Source of the DNA: Undibacterium umbellatum
GTDB taxonomy: Bacteria; Pseudomonadota; Gammaproteobacteria; Burkholderiales; Burkholderiaceae_D
Direction of reading: 5' to 3'
Assembly (NCBI RefSeq): GCF_014284125.1
Contig: NZ_JACOFX010000024.1
Span: forward strand, 1-64,000
Length of the DNA: 64,000 nt
A program made the position numbers and the translations under genes. The notes under the pieces are model-generated. The model had not been told where the DNA came from. It saw only the letters and a list, made by a program, of their open reading frames with translations, and made no database searches. Of this stretch, positions 49,697-57,686 are shown piece by piece (the first letter of the stretch is position 1; every line of letters starts with the position of its first letter).

Positions 49697-50214
49697 TGAC
49701 GATGTCGGCTTCAAAAATAGAAATGGAAGCGCTAGCGACCGAAATATTTGAATTAACGGGGCAGAAAGTCGAATTCGACGATCCCGTGGTTGTTGCTGCA
49801 CTCATCCAATCCAGGATGATTCGGCAAGGTTACCTTGACGGGGTCGCAGCACTAAAGGTTACAGCCACGGAGATATTGGGAGATGCAAAGAAAATATCCG
49901 AGTTTGAAAAGGACAAACTCAAAATATTCCGCGATTCCCAGAATTTAGCTGTACGACAATCTGGCGATATGGTCCGAGCTTTAGTAAAGGCCGAGCTTCC
50001 GAAAATTCGCAAAGAATTTTACGAGGTTGCAACGGAAGTCATTCTTGAAGTCGACCGTAATCAAAATACTAAGAAGCTAAAGGTGTATTTAGCCGTAGCA
50101 GCTTTTTTCTCTATTTTTACGTTCCTCGCTGGTTTCTTTTTGGGTGCCGAATTGCGAACTATCCCTCCTGCTCATCCCAATCACCCAGAAAGCAAGCTGC
50201 CTCGTTCTTTCTGA
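49696..50214 (+). CDS. TraM-like membrane protein
   Basis: A 172-residue protein starting at ATG 49696 inside a TAATG junction; a second in-frame ATG lies three codons on. The start (EALATEIFELTGQKVEFDDPVVVAALIQSRMI) aligns with IncP TraM (a DDP-x-x-x-x-x-x-x-N/S-R-(L/M) pattern). It continues with a charged coiled-coil-like segment and a single transmembrane helix at about 133-153 (VYLAVAAFFSIFTFLAGFFLGAEL). It would sit in the inner membrane with the coiled coil in the cytoplasm, perhaps linking the ATPase to the membrane. Third gene of the orphan traKLM-like operon. Confidence 0.75.
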   Translation: MTMSASKIEMEALATEIFELTGQKVEFDDPVVVAALIQSRMIRQGYLDGVAALKVTATEILGDAKKISEFEKDKLKIFRDSQNLAVRQSGDMVRALVKAELPKIRKEFYEVATEVILEVDRNQNTKKLKVYLAVAAFFSIFTFLAGFFLGAELRTIPPAHPNHPESKLPRSF

Positions 50215-50236
50215 TATCACAAGTTTTCCAGTTAAA

Positions 50237-50284
50237 TAGAAACTATAGTATCTCTAGACATCAAAAGAGATACAATAGTTTCTA
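50237..50284. promoter_or_regulatory. hipBA operator 1 (19-bp inverted repeat)
   Basis: Arms at 50237-50255 and 50266-50284 (TAGAAACTATAGTATCTCT and its complement) pair with one mismatch around a 10-base spacer. A HipB-type TATC...GATA pair lies inside. The sequence is upstream of the antitoxin gene, so it is a probable autoregulatory site. Confidence 0.75.
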
Positions 50285-50313
50285 TTATTGTCATTCGGCT
50301 CTTGCATTTTAAT

Positions 50314-50356
50314 GAAACTAAACTATCATTAGATACCAAATAGATAGTTTAATTTC
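50314..50356. promoter_or_regulatory. hipBA operator 2 (14-bp inverted repeat)
   Basis: Arms at 50314-50327 and 50343-50356 (GAAACTAAACTATC and its complement) pair with one mismatch around 15 bases, again with internal TATC/GATA. It ends seven bases before the hipB start, so binding would block transcription or initiation. Confidence 0.75.
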
Positions 50357-50362
50357 ACTCAT

Positions 50363-50674
50363 ATGAAAACGCTTGCCGATATTGCAATATTCCTAAAAAA
50401 TAGCCAGGAACTCCATAAGGTTTCCCAAAAAACAATTATGGAGAATACTGGCCTAACGTCACCTACAATCCGAGGCCTGTTGTCAGCCAAGAAAGACTCC
50501 AAACTTACGACCTTGATGGCCGTGGCAGATGAACTTGACCTCGAATTGATTCTAGTCCCTAAGGCACTGGCCAGCTCTCTTCTAGGAGGACTGTCTCCAG
50601 ACGTTTCGAAAATGCCTCATCCTGTTAGGACACTTGTAAGTTCTGCCCTCAACCGAAAAGAGAACAAGCAATGA
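50363..50674 (+). CDS. hipB: HipB-like antitoxin
   Basis: A 103-residue protein. Residues 20-62 form an XRE-type helix-turn-helix (VSQKTIMENTGLTSPTIRGLLSAKKDSKLTTLMAVADEL). It would bind the two inverted-repeat operators just upstream and neutralise the HipA kinase. It overlaps the toxin gene by four bases (ATGA at 50671-50674), as in classic hipBA. No strong Shine-Dalgarno is visible before ATG 50363. Confidence 0.85.
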   Translation: MKTLADIAIFLKNSQELHKVSQKTIMENTGLTSPTIRGLLSAKKDSKLTTLMAVADELDLELILVPKALASSLLGGLSPDVSKMPHPVRTLVSSALNRKENKQ

Positions 50675-51969
50675 ATTTCAGCGCACTGGATATATTTATT
50701 GGTGACACGAAGGCAGGTGTCCTCTTCCGGTATGGTGACATAGTCCGTTTTAGCGTGGACTATGAATATGCCAACGACCCCGATCGCCCACAAATATCAT
50801 TGTCCCTTAGAGCCGAAGATCCGGCCCAGGATGCGGCCCTTCTATTGAATCCAACTAGTCCTGAACTGAATTCGAGTGGTGGCGGGAGACTCCCGAATTT
50901 CTTCCAAAACTTGCTACCTGAGGGTGTTCTCAGAAAGCATATTGCAGAATTACGCAAATGTTCTGAAGACGACTACTTCGAGTTACTTGCAGCTTGCGGA
51001 GGAGACTTGCCAGGCAATGTATATGCGCGTCCTTCGTCGTTGGATAGGAGGTTTACGGCGAGATTCGTCACCCAACAGCAAGATGCGCTAGAAGAAAGCG
51101 TCGTCGAAGATCCTTTGGAAGATGGAGTTTCAATCTCCGGGATGCAACCAAAACTTGCCCTGGTACTAGAAGGAGGACGATACGTTGCGAGGCAGCGCCA
51201 TGAAGGTGCACACATCATAGGTAAGCTTCCAACCACACAGTATGACCTCCTTCCTGAAGTAGAACATTTGTCCCTTCGGCTTGCTGCAGCAGCTGGAGTA
51301 ACAGTATGTGAAACTGACCTGGTTAGTCTTGATCTGATACTTGCAGAACACAACTATGTAATCGGAAAATCAAATAATTTTTTGGCTGTGAAACGATTTG
51401 ATCGGGATCAGCCTGGCCGCCTACATGCCGAAGACTTCGCTCAAATCTTAAACGTCGATCCTTCAAATAAATACAGTGGGGGAAGCTATGCCGATATTGC
51501 GAATGTAATGCTAAGGGTAGAGGGACTCGGCGAGCAGGCAGTTTTGGAATTAGTCAGGAGAATTGCGGTTAGTGAGCTTCTAGGTAATTACGATTTTCAT
51601 CTCAAGAACATTGGCGTTCTACATATGCCGGATGGGAAAGTACTCCTATCGCCTGCCTACGATATCGTGGCATACAGTGTCTACATAAACGGGAGCGGCC
51701 ACGCCCTGCCATTTGCCCATGGCCAGAAGAAAAAGCAAATTCTGGAGCCAACGGCAATACGAGCATTTGCGAACGCTGTCAGCATGCCGGAAGTCAAACT
51801 GAGAAATGAGATAAAGAAAGTTTGCGTGGCTGCTGCAAAAGACTGGAATGCACTGATCGATACGAGTGAAATCCAAGAGAATCAAAAAGTTACTCTTAAA
51901 ACGTTCTTTGCTGGCAGGCCCGTGATGAAAAATTACTTGCGTCGAAAAACAAAAGCGGTAGGTGGATAG
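50671..51969 (+). CDS. hipA: HipA-like serine/threonine kinase toxin
   Basis: A 432-residue HipA. Visible motifs are the nucleotide-binding S156-G-M-Q159-P-K161, the catalytic loop N306-Y-D308-F-H310-L-K-N313 (the NxDxHxKN type) and the metal-binding D331 in AYDIVA. In E. coli HipA phosphorylates glutamyl-tRNA synthetase and halts translation, giving dormant tolerant cells. The protein is complete with no frameshift. It forms an operon with HipB and lies just beyond the traKLM-like genes, consistent with a stability module of the mobile element. Confidence 0.9.
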   Translation: MNFSALDIFIGDTKAGVLFRYGDIVRFSVDYEYANDPDRPQISLSLRAEDPAQDAALLLNPTSPELNSSGGGRLPNFFQNLLPEGVLRKHIAELRKCSEDDYFELLAACGGDLPGNVYARPSSLDRRFTARFVTQQQDALEESVVEDPLEDGVSISGMQPKLALVLEGGRYVARQRHEGAHIIGKLPTTQYDLLPEVEHLSLRLAAAAGVTVCETDLVSLDLILAEHNYVIGKSNNFLAVKRFDRDQPGRLHAEDFAQILNVDPSNKYSGGSYADIANVMLRVEGLGEQAVLELVRRIAVSELLGNYDFHLKNIGVLHMPDGKVLLSPAYDIVAYSVYINGSGHALPFAHGQKKKQILEPTAIRAFANAVSMPEVKLRNEIKKVCVAAAKDWNALIDTSEIQENQKVTLKTFFAGRPVMKNYLRRKTKAVGG

Positions 51970-52344
51970 CAACACATGGGCATACCCCGCCGAGCTATTT
52001 ATACAAGCCTTAAAGAACCCAGGTCCAGCATTTCTGCTTTGGGGCACACACTCAAAAGCCATTGAAACACCAACTTATCAAAAAGTGGCAAATCCATTGG
52101 TATTGTGAATTGTTTAGTGACACCACTAAGGCAGCAAAACCTTTGCTCCAAGTTCGATACTGACTGCCCGCTTCAGAAAGGTTTTGCTGGCATTCCCTTC
52201 CATGCATATATTGATCCATCGTTCTGAATCAGAAATTTGCGAAATCAAAAGCGTGGGATATGCTAATTCCATGGTCCAGCTATTTCTTCTGAGCCAAAGC
52301 CGGGAATGCAGAAATGTATGTCAAACAACTCGTACTAAGCAGAG
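51970..52344. other. Non-coding stretch between hipA and the IS graveyard
   Basis: About 375 bp with no supported gene. It contains no clear terminator. The sequence from about 52200 is probably the outer flank of the IS remnants. Confidence 0.3.
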
Positions 52345-52430
52345 ATGAAAAAATCCCTACTTTACCGCGGCTTCCGCTACCCGGCAGAAATCATCAGTCA
52401 TGTCGTGTGGCTCTACTTCCGGTTCGCGAG
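52345..52430 (+). pseudogene. IS6-family transposase, amino-terminal remnant
   Basis: ATG at 52345 reads MKKSLLYRGFRYPAEIISHV and continues VWLYFRF, the opening of IS6-family transposases. The similarity ends near 52430, where a different remnant begins in another frame, so the gene is broken by deletion or recombination. Confidence 0.65.
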
Positions 52431-52580
52431 GCGAGTGGCAATACAAAGGCCGTGGAGCTGATCACCAAGATATCGTCGGCGGCCTGGCAGCACATCCTGC
52501 TGAATGGGCACTACACATTCAACAGCGGCGGCAAAATGATCGACCTGGACGTGCTTCTAGCCGGACTGGATTTGGGGTGA
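52431..52580 (+). pseudogene. Tn3-family-like transposase, carboxy-terminal remnant
   Basis: A frame ending at TGA 52580 reads KAVELITKISSAAWQHILLNG, then HYTF...IDLDVLLAGLDLG. This fits the last ~45 residues of a Tn3-type transposase. It is fused directly to the IS6 remnant. I am less sure of the family than that it is a transposase end. Confidence 0.5.
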
Positions 52581-52593
52581 CGGAATTTTCGGC

Positions 52594-52610
52594 GGTTCCG
52601 GCGTGGAACC
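52594..52610. repeat. Short perfect hairpin
   Basis: GGTTCC at 52594-52599 pairs with GGAACC at 52605-52610 around GGCGT. It marks the junction of two IS remnants. Confidence 0.5.
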
Positions 52611-52686
52611 CCTGAAAGTAGGTTTTTACACGTTCCGGTTTGCTCGCAATGTCGCTCATATGACTCTCAGTGGCTGCGCGTAATTT
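52600..52686 (-). pseudogene. IS630-family transposase remnant, carboxy-terminal part (left of IS66)
   Basis: Reading the minus strand, ...KLRAATESHMSDIASKPERV then KTYFQ is the usual end of IS630 transposases. It continues in frame with the fragment at 55107-55205 once IS66 and one target-duplication copy are removed (...KEK-LRAATE). Confidence 0.7.
52679..52686. repeat. IS66 target-site duplication, left copy
   Basis: CGTAATTT directly before the left inverted repeat, identical to 55107-55114. Eight bases is the IS66-family duplication length. Confidence 0.95.
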
Positions 52687-52768
52687 GTAAGCGTCCAGCC
52701 GCCCCACCTAGCATTGAACGATGACCTCATCCAGACTCACGCTCCCATCACAAGTAAAGAGGAGCGAC

Positions 52769-53098
52769 ATGAAACGAGATCAAACCAAGCGGCAGCAGTG
52801 GCAGCTACACATCGCCCAATGGCAGCAGAGTGCACTGAGCCAGCGCGCCTTTTGCGTAAGTGCAGGCCTCAAGTTCGCCACCTTCGACTATTGGCGGCGC
52901 GCACTCATCGCCGAACAGTCCGTTGAGAATAAGCCATCCCAATCGCAGCAGCCCGGCATTCAGCTATTACCCTTGCAAGTGACGCCTGCTGGGTCTGGTT
53001 CCATGGGACTGGTGTTGCGCAGCCCGCAAGGCTGGGAACTGCGTCTGCCACCCGAGGTCAAGGCGGACTGGCTGTCCGACCTGCTGCGTGGCCTGTGA
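52769..53098 (+). CDS. tnpA: IS66 TnpA accessory protein
   Basis: A 109-residue protein from ATG 52769, preceded by AGAGGAG; an upstream in-frame start is less likely. The amino half (KRQQWQLHIAQWQQSALSQRAFC...FATFDYWRR) is the helix-turn-helix typical of IS66 OrfA/TnpA. Required with TnpB for transposition in IS66 elements. Its stop overlaps the tnpB start (TGATG). Confidence 0.9.
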   Translation: MKRDQTKRQQWQLHIAQWQQSALSQRAFCVSAGLKFATFDYWRRALIAEQSVENKPSQSQQPGIQLLPLQVTPAGSGSMGLVLRSPQGWELRLPPEVKADWLSDLLRGL

Positions 53099-53439
53099 TG
53101 CAATGGCAGGCAGATGCCATCTGGCTGGCTGTGCAGCAGGTCGACATCCGCGCCGGGATCGACCGCCTGTCAACCTACGTCCAGCAAGCCCTGGGGCGTG
53201 CGCCTTGCGACGGTACTGCCTACGTATTCAGCAACCGGCGCCACACACGCCTCAAAGTGGTGTGCTGGGATGGCAACGGCGTGTGGATGTGCGTGCGCCG
53301 CCTGCACCGTGGTCAATTCGTCTGGCCCAAGCCTGGCGAGCTCAGTTGGCAATTGACCGCCGAGCAATGGCAGTGGCTGGTGGCCGGCGTCGATTGGCAG
53401 CGCTTGTCGGCACCGGCTCCGGCAGCCTGGGCACTGTAG
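53098..53439 (+). CDS. tnpB: IS66 TnpB accessory protein
   Basis: A 113-residue protein beginning at ATG 53098 (a GTG one codon earlier is also possible). The segments DIRAGIDRLSTYVQQ, GRAPCDGTAYVFSNRR and RLHRGQFVWP are characteristic of IS66 Orf2/TnpB. Its biochemical role is not established. It overlaps tnpA by one base and lies 43 bp before tnpC. Confidence 0.93.
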   Translation: MQWQADAIWLAVQQVDIRAGIDRLSTYVQQALGRAPCDGTAYVFSNRRHTRLKVVCWDGNGVWMCVRRLHRGQFVWPKPGELSWQLTAEQWQWLVAGVDWQRLSAPAPAAWAL

Positions 53440-53482
53440 CAAGTCCCTGTTAACTTCGACGCGATTCTGTTAACATGGCGCC

Positions 53483-55072
53483 ATGGATCTGCTCGAACAA
53501 CTCGCCCATACCAACGCCGACCCTGCGCTCCTTGCGCAGTTGCAGGCCATGCTGGCCCAGAAGGACGAGCTGATCGCTGCGAAGGATGCCCAACTACACG
53601 TCCTGCAGAGACAGCAGGATGCGTTGAGTGCCGCTGGGCACGCCAAGGACATCAAGATCAAGGCACTGACGCTGGAACTGGCGCATCACAAGCGCATCCG
53701 TTTCGGCAAGGCCGGCGAAGCCTACAGCGGCGAGCAACTGGATATGTTCAACGAAACCATCGATACGGACCTGGCGGCGATGGAGGCCGAACTGGAGGCG
53801 CTACAAGCGCCACGTCCGGCCAAGCCGCGCAGCCGTGCCGGTCGCCAGCCGCTGCCCAGCGAACTGCCGCGCATTGAGTACCGCCATGAACCAAGCTCTT
53901 GCCAATGTGCAGCCTGCGGGCGCGACCTGGTCAAGATCGGCGAAGACGTCAGCGAACAACTCGATGTCGAACCAGCACGCTTCTTTGTGCATCGCCATAT
54001 TCGTCCTCAATATGCCTGCCGTGGCTGCGACACGGTCACCGCTGCGGCGATCCCGCCAGCGGTGATCGATGGTGGCCTCGCCGCTCCCGGTTTGTTGGCC
54101 TGGGTTGCGGTCAGCAAGTTTGCCGATCATTTGCCCCTGTACCGGCCGGAACAGATCGCTGCCCGCCAAGGGGTGCCGCTGGCGCGTTCTACGTTGGCAG
54201 AATGGATAGGTAAGCTCGGCGTGGCTTTGCAGCCCTTAAGCGAGCGCTTGGCCAAACTGCTGCGGCAACGGCCTTGCCTGCACGCCGACGAGACCCCGGT
54301 ACGCCAGCTTGATCCCGGCCAGGGCAAGACCAAACACGCCTATTTGTGGGCCTATCGCTCCAACCATCTGGACCAGGGGCCACCCATTATCGTGTTTGAC
54401 TACCAGAGCGGCCGTGCCGGTGCTCACGCACGCGCCTTCCTCGGTACTTGGCGCGGCCATCTTATGGTGGATGACTATGCCGGCTACAAGGCACTGTTCG
54501 CCGATGGCGTGACCGAACTGGCTTGCCTGGCCCATGTGCGGCGCAGGTTCTTCGAGCTACATGCGGCCAACGGCAGCCCGGTGGCGGCCGAGGCACTATG
54601 CCGCATCGCAACACTGTACGCCATTGAGCAACAGGCTGCGAGCGAGACGGCCGAAGCGCGCCTGCAACTACGGCAAGCGCAAGCCAGGCCGGTACTGGTT
54701 GAACTGCATGCCTGGCTGCTGACGATGCAACAAGCTGTCGCACCAGGCAGCGGCACGGGCAAGGCCATTGAGCACGCACTCAAACGCTGGCCGGCGCTGG
54801 TGCGCTATATCGATTCGGGCACGCTGCCGATCGATAACAATGCGGTCGAAAACGCGATACGTCCGATTGCCATAGGCAAGAAGAACTGGCTGTTCGCCGG
54901 CTCAGAACGCGCCGGCCGCCGTGCTGCCGCCATCCAGACCTTGCTGGGCACCGCCAGGCTCAATGGCCTTGATCCGATGCAATGGCTGACCAGCGTCCTA
55001 GAACGTCTCCCGACGTGCCCTAACAACCAGATCGATTCGCTGCTGCCATTTCCGAACTCTACACAGCTATAA
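53483..55072 (+). CDS. tnpC: IS66 TnpC transposase
   Basis: A 529-residue DDE transposase. The first ~90 residues form a leucine-zipper-like coiled coil (LAQLQAMLAQKDELIAAKDAQL). A zinc finger follows at about 140-185 (CQCAACGRDL ... YACRGCD). The catalytic domain includes LHADETPV, MVDDYAGYK and the carboxy-terminal NNAVENAIRPIAIGKKNWLF segment with the third acidic residue. Full length, so the element is potentially active. Confidence 0.95.
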   Translation: MDLLEQLAHTNADPALLAQLQAMLAQKDELIAAKDAQLHVLQRQQDALSAAGHAKDIKIKALTLELAHHKRIRFGKAGEAYSGEQLDMFNETIDTDLAAMEAELEALQAPRPAKPRSRAGRQPLPSELPRIEYRHEPSSCQCAACGRDLVKIGEDVSEQLDVEPARFFVHRHIRPQYACRGCDTVTAAAIPPAVIDGGLAAPGLLAWVAVSKFADHLPLYRPEQIAARQGVPLARSTLAEWIGKLGVALQPLSERLAKLLRQRPCLHADETPVRQLDPGQGKTKHAYLWAYRSNHLDQGPPIIVFDYQSGRAGAHARAFLGTWRGHLMVDDYAGYKALFADGVTELACLAHVRRRFFELHAANGSPVAAEALCRIATLYAIEQQAASETAEARLQLRQAQARPVLVELHAWLLTMQQAVAPGSGTGKAIEHALKRWPALVRYIDSGTLPIDNNAVENAIRPIAIGKKNWLFAGSERAGRRAAAIQTLLGTARLNGLDPMQWLTSVLERLPTCPNNQIDSLLPFPNSTQL

Positions 55073-55106
55073 CTTCTTTTTATAGGTGGGGCGGCTGGAC
55101 GCTTAC

Positions 55107-55114
55107 CGTAATTT
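55107..55114. repeat. IS66 target-site duplication, right copy
   Basis: CGTAATTT directly after the right inverted repeat, matching 52679-52686. Confidence 0.95.
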
Positions 55115-55205
55115 TTCTTTTGTGCTCACCGGAACCTTGCTTCGAATAACCTGCTTAAGGTCTGCGTTAAGACGTTCTTCTGGATTGAGTTCAGGGAGAG
55201 TTCAC
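55107..55205 (-). pseudogene. IS630-family transposase remnant (right of IS66)
   Basis: On the minus strand it reads PELNPEERLNADLKQVIRS then KVPVSTKEKL, the DDE glutamate region of IS630 transposases (LNPxE...ADLK). A stop codon lies just before it, so only the end of the gene survives. It joins the 52600-52686 piece in frame across the IS66 insertion. Confidence 0.75.
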
Positions 55206-55288
55206 TTAAATCCGCATGCAAGCTTACTTTTTGGCTAGAATGGCACCGCGTTTGCGTATTCGCAGCAAAATTACCAGGACTTTACTCG

Positions 55289-55921
55289 ATGAACACCACC
55301 ACTACCGCCAACTTTGATGAGACCTTGCAAGAGGCTTTGCGTGTCAGTCAGACCAATGATGGCCCAGCAGCTATTGCACTGTTTCAGCAGGCATTGGCTA
55401 TCAATCCGCAATCAGCGACTACTTATAGCTTGTTAGCGGCGGAATACATTACGCTCGGTTACGTAGCAGAAAGCGAAGCCGCTTATGCAAATGCCTTGAT
55501 GCTCGCACCGGAGTTTCATTTGGCGCGCTTTCAGATGGGTTTGTTGCAGTTTACATCAGCCAGAGTGGCAATCGCTCTCCTGACCTGGCAGCCCTTACTA
55601 GCGTTGTCGGATGATCATGCTCTGAAGTTGTTTGTAATGGGCTTTGCCCATATGGCGCAGGACGATTTTGAGGTGGCGCTGGGGTATTTTGAGCGTGGCA
55701 TACAAAGCAACATCGATATCCCGCCCTTAAATACGGATATTCAGCGGGTGATTAGGGAAATCAAGAGCTTGCAGGAAAAACTTGCGCTGGATGCGACAAA
55801 TTCAACTGAGCCGACGCCAACAATCACGCCAGCAGAAGAGGAAAATAAGCACGAGTCTGAGGTAGAAACCAGTGCGCATTTCTTGTTGAATAATTATCAG
55901 CAGCAAGGGCCTTTGCATTAA
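55289..55921 (+). CDS. Tetratricopeptide-repeat protein
   Basis: A 210-residue protein with about three TPR-like helical pairs in residues 10-150 (AIALFQQALAINPQSATTYSLLAAEYI and AYANALMLAPEFHLARFQMGLL type units). It ends in an acidic, proline/threonine-rich tail. No signal peptide, so probably a cytoplasmic adaptor. It is the only plus-strand gene beside the flagellar operon and converges with it. A role in flagellar or motility assembly is possible because a second TPR protein ends that operon, but nothing in the sequence shows it. AGGA lies about eleven bases before the ATG. Confidence 0.75.
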   Translation: MNTTTTANFDETLQEALRVSQTNDGPAAIALFQQALAINPQSATTYSLLAAEYITLGYVAESEAAYANALMLAPEFHLARFQMGLLQFTSARVAIALLTWQPLLALSDDHALKLFVMGFAHMAQDDFEVALGYFERGIQSNIDIPPLNTDIQRVIREIKSLQEKLALDATNSTEPTPTITPAEEENKHESEVETSAHFLLNNYQQQGPLH

Positions 55922-55962
55922 CCCTACATCCATGTCCAGATCGATTACTTCTGGAACTTGCA

Positions 55963-56367
55963 CTACATTGCCGATGAATTTTGTGTAGAAGAAGCCAATA
56001 GCAAGTCTATGGCTTGTTCAACGACAGGTGCAAGTTCCGTGTCAGCTTGCATCTGGTTCTGGATGTCTTCCACCATGCGAAAGAACTGGGGGTCGGCAAT
56101 CAGTCTGTCTCCCAGTTCATCCAACAGCACAGATTCTAAAAAAGCACGAAAAGCCTTCCTGCGCCTGTGTGGATCTTCCAGCGAAATTCCTGCCACCCTT
56201 TGAACAATCAAACTCCCCAAGTCTTTTTTTCCTTTGTGAGATTTATTATTCGCGGCATTTTTTTTTGAGTTGACGTTGCTCACATGCGTTGCTTTGCCAG
56301 CTTTACGCATGGAGTCGATTTGACTGCGGATAATACTTGCCAACTGGCTAGTGCTTTCAATTTTCAT
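55963..56367 (-). CDS. Unknown protein at the end of the flagellar operon
   Basis: A 134-residue protein. A basic, asparagine/lysine-rich middle (about 20-50, KATHVSNVNSKKNAANNKSHKG) is followed by a helical region (FRAFLESVLLDELGDRLIADPQFFRMVEDIQNQMQADTEL) that looks like a secretion-chaperone or regulator fold. I do not recognise the family. It is the last gene of a co-directional series (gap of 78 bp after the TPR gene), so flagellar involvement is plausible but unproven. No strong ribosome site. Confidence 0.6.
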   Translation of the reverse strand: MKIESTSQLASIIRSQIDSMRKAGKATHVSNVNSKKNAANNKSHKGKKDLGSLIVQRVAGISLEDPHRRRKAFRAFLESVLLDELGDRLIADPQFFRMVEDIQNQMQADTELAPVVEQAIDLLLASSTQNSSAM

Positions 56368-56445
56368 TGTATTCGCAATTAGATTTATCCGATTGAATTC
56401 AATTGCTTGGATTCCTTCAATATGTGGGTAAGAAAAGAACCCGAA

Positions 56446-57627
56446 TTAATTGCTGCCAAAGCGGTTTTTCATCAAACGTTGTGCCAAGCGTTTTACCGCT
56501 TCTACATCATGCGCTTCGCCGGATAAAATTGCACGTGCATATGGAGCAGAAAAATTGGTTCTATCAAGCCTCAATGCCAATTCTATGTGTAACTCTGCTT
56601 TTTCTACTTGGTTTTGCATTGCTGCTATCACTGCTACAGCCCCGTGACTCTCGCTGAAGTTGCGATCAAGGCCCAACGCAGTTTCAAACTCTGCATTAGC
56701 AGCAGCCAAATCTCTTTGTATAAAATAAAGCCAGCCCAAACCTAAATGTGTGCCTATGTGCTCAGGCATGTACACAACTGCTTTCTGCAAGTAGGGTAAT
56801 GCCTGGTCAATTTTCATGTCGTACATTTCAGTAAAGCCGAGCAACGACAAGATTCGTCCATCAGTAGAATTTTTTACCAGCGCCCGCATTAAACACTGTC
56901 GTGAAAGATCTGTATTTTTTTGTGCCAACGCCACTGTGGCATTTGCCACCAGTGCTTCGATCTGATCAGGGGCGGCAATGAGTGCTTGCCTTGCCCAACT
57001 GGCAGCCAATTCCATTTGTCCCATATCAACAGCAACCAGGCTGGCAATGCCTGCAGCCTGATCTTCGAGACGATTTAACCCTTGTTGTTGCAAGGCATAA
57101 TTAAATGCATCCTCCAACCTGAGCGATCTATGCATGCACCTGAGCCACAATACCTGAAGCTGTCCAATATTTTCTATAACACTTCCAGCTTCCTGGAAAA
57201 GCACCTTGTCCAGTATTGCTAAAGCTCCTGCGAAGTCATTTTGCTGAAAACATATATAAGCAAGATTATGGACAATTGCCGGATGCGCGCCCTGCCGCTC
57301 TTCCAAACTTAGCAGTATCGCCTGAGCGTCCTGTAAGCGCCCTTGAGCAAGATATAGATTACTGGCACGGAATTGCCATGCAGCCAGGTCTGCTTGTCGG
57401 GATTGTGCGATGGTGAGGAATTGTTCGGCTTTTGAAAACAAGCCAGCCTGCAAAGCAGTCTCAAAGGCGTCTATCAACAAGACATTATTGTCAGGATCAC
57501 TATTCAAATAGGACTCCAGGCGTGCGACTCTGGCACTCAATTCTTGTTGCCGTGCTGTTTGTACAACAGAAGGCGCGTTAGGAGCAATCAAGGTTTCCTC
57601 TTGCCCAGCCACTTTATTGGTCATCAT
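56446..57627 (-). CDS. TPR-repeat protein in the flagellar operon
   Basis: A 393-residue soluble protein with about eight TPR-like units (for example AAWQFRASNLYLAQGRLQDAQAILL and GTHLGLGWLYFIQRDLAAANAEFETALGLD). AGAAAGAGA lies about nine bases before the ATG. It follows the sigma factor gene by 59 bp in the same direction. It would be a scaffold or chaperone-like adaptor; the partner is not visible in the sequence. Confidence 0.75.
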   Translation of the reverse strand: MMTNKVAGQEETLIAPNAPSVVQTARQQELSARVARLESYLNSDPDNNVLLIDAFETALQAGLFSKAEQFLTIAQSRQADLAAWQFRASNLYLAQGRLQDAQAILLSLEERQGAHPAIVHNLAYICFQQNDFAGALAILDKVLFQEAGSVIENIGQLQVLWLRCMHRSLRLEDAFNYALQQQGLNRLEDQAAGIASLVAVDMGQMELAASWARQALIAAPDQIEALVANATVALAQKNTDLSRQCLMRALVKNSTDGRILSLLGFTEMYDMKIDQALPYLQKAVVYMPEHIGTHLGLGWLYFIQRDLAAANAEFETALGLDRNFSESHGAVAVIAAMQNQVEKAELHIELALRLDRTNFSAPYARAILSGEAHDVEAVKRLAQRLMKNRFGSN

Positions 57628-57686
57628 ATATCTCTTTCTCTTTCTACTTTGGAGGAAGCTTGTTTATCTCAATTTGTTTTGATTCT

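Larger units (their letters stand above)
52687..55106 (+). mobile_element. Intact IS66-family insertion sequence
   Basis: A 2,420-bp element with perfect 24-bp terminal inverted repeats at 52687-52710 and 55083-55106 (starting GTAAGCGTCC) and an 8-bp target duplication outside them. It carries tnpA, tnpB and tnpC in order with no disruption. The matching duplication shows a fairly recent insertion, into an IS630 transposase remnant. Confidence 0.97.
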
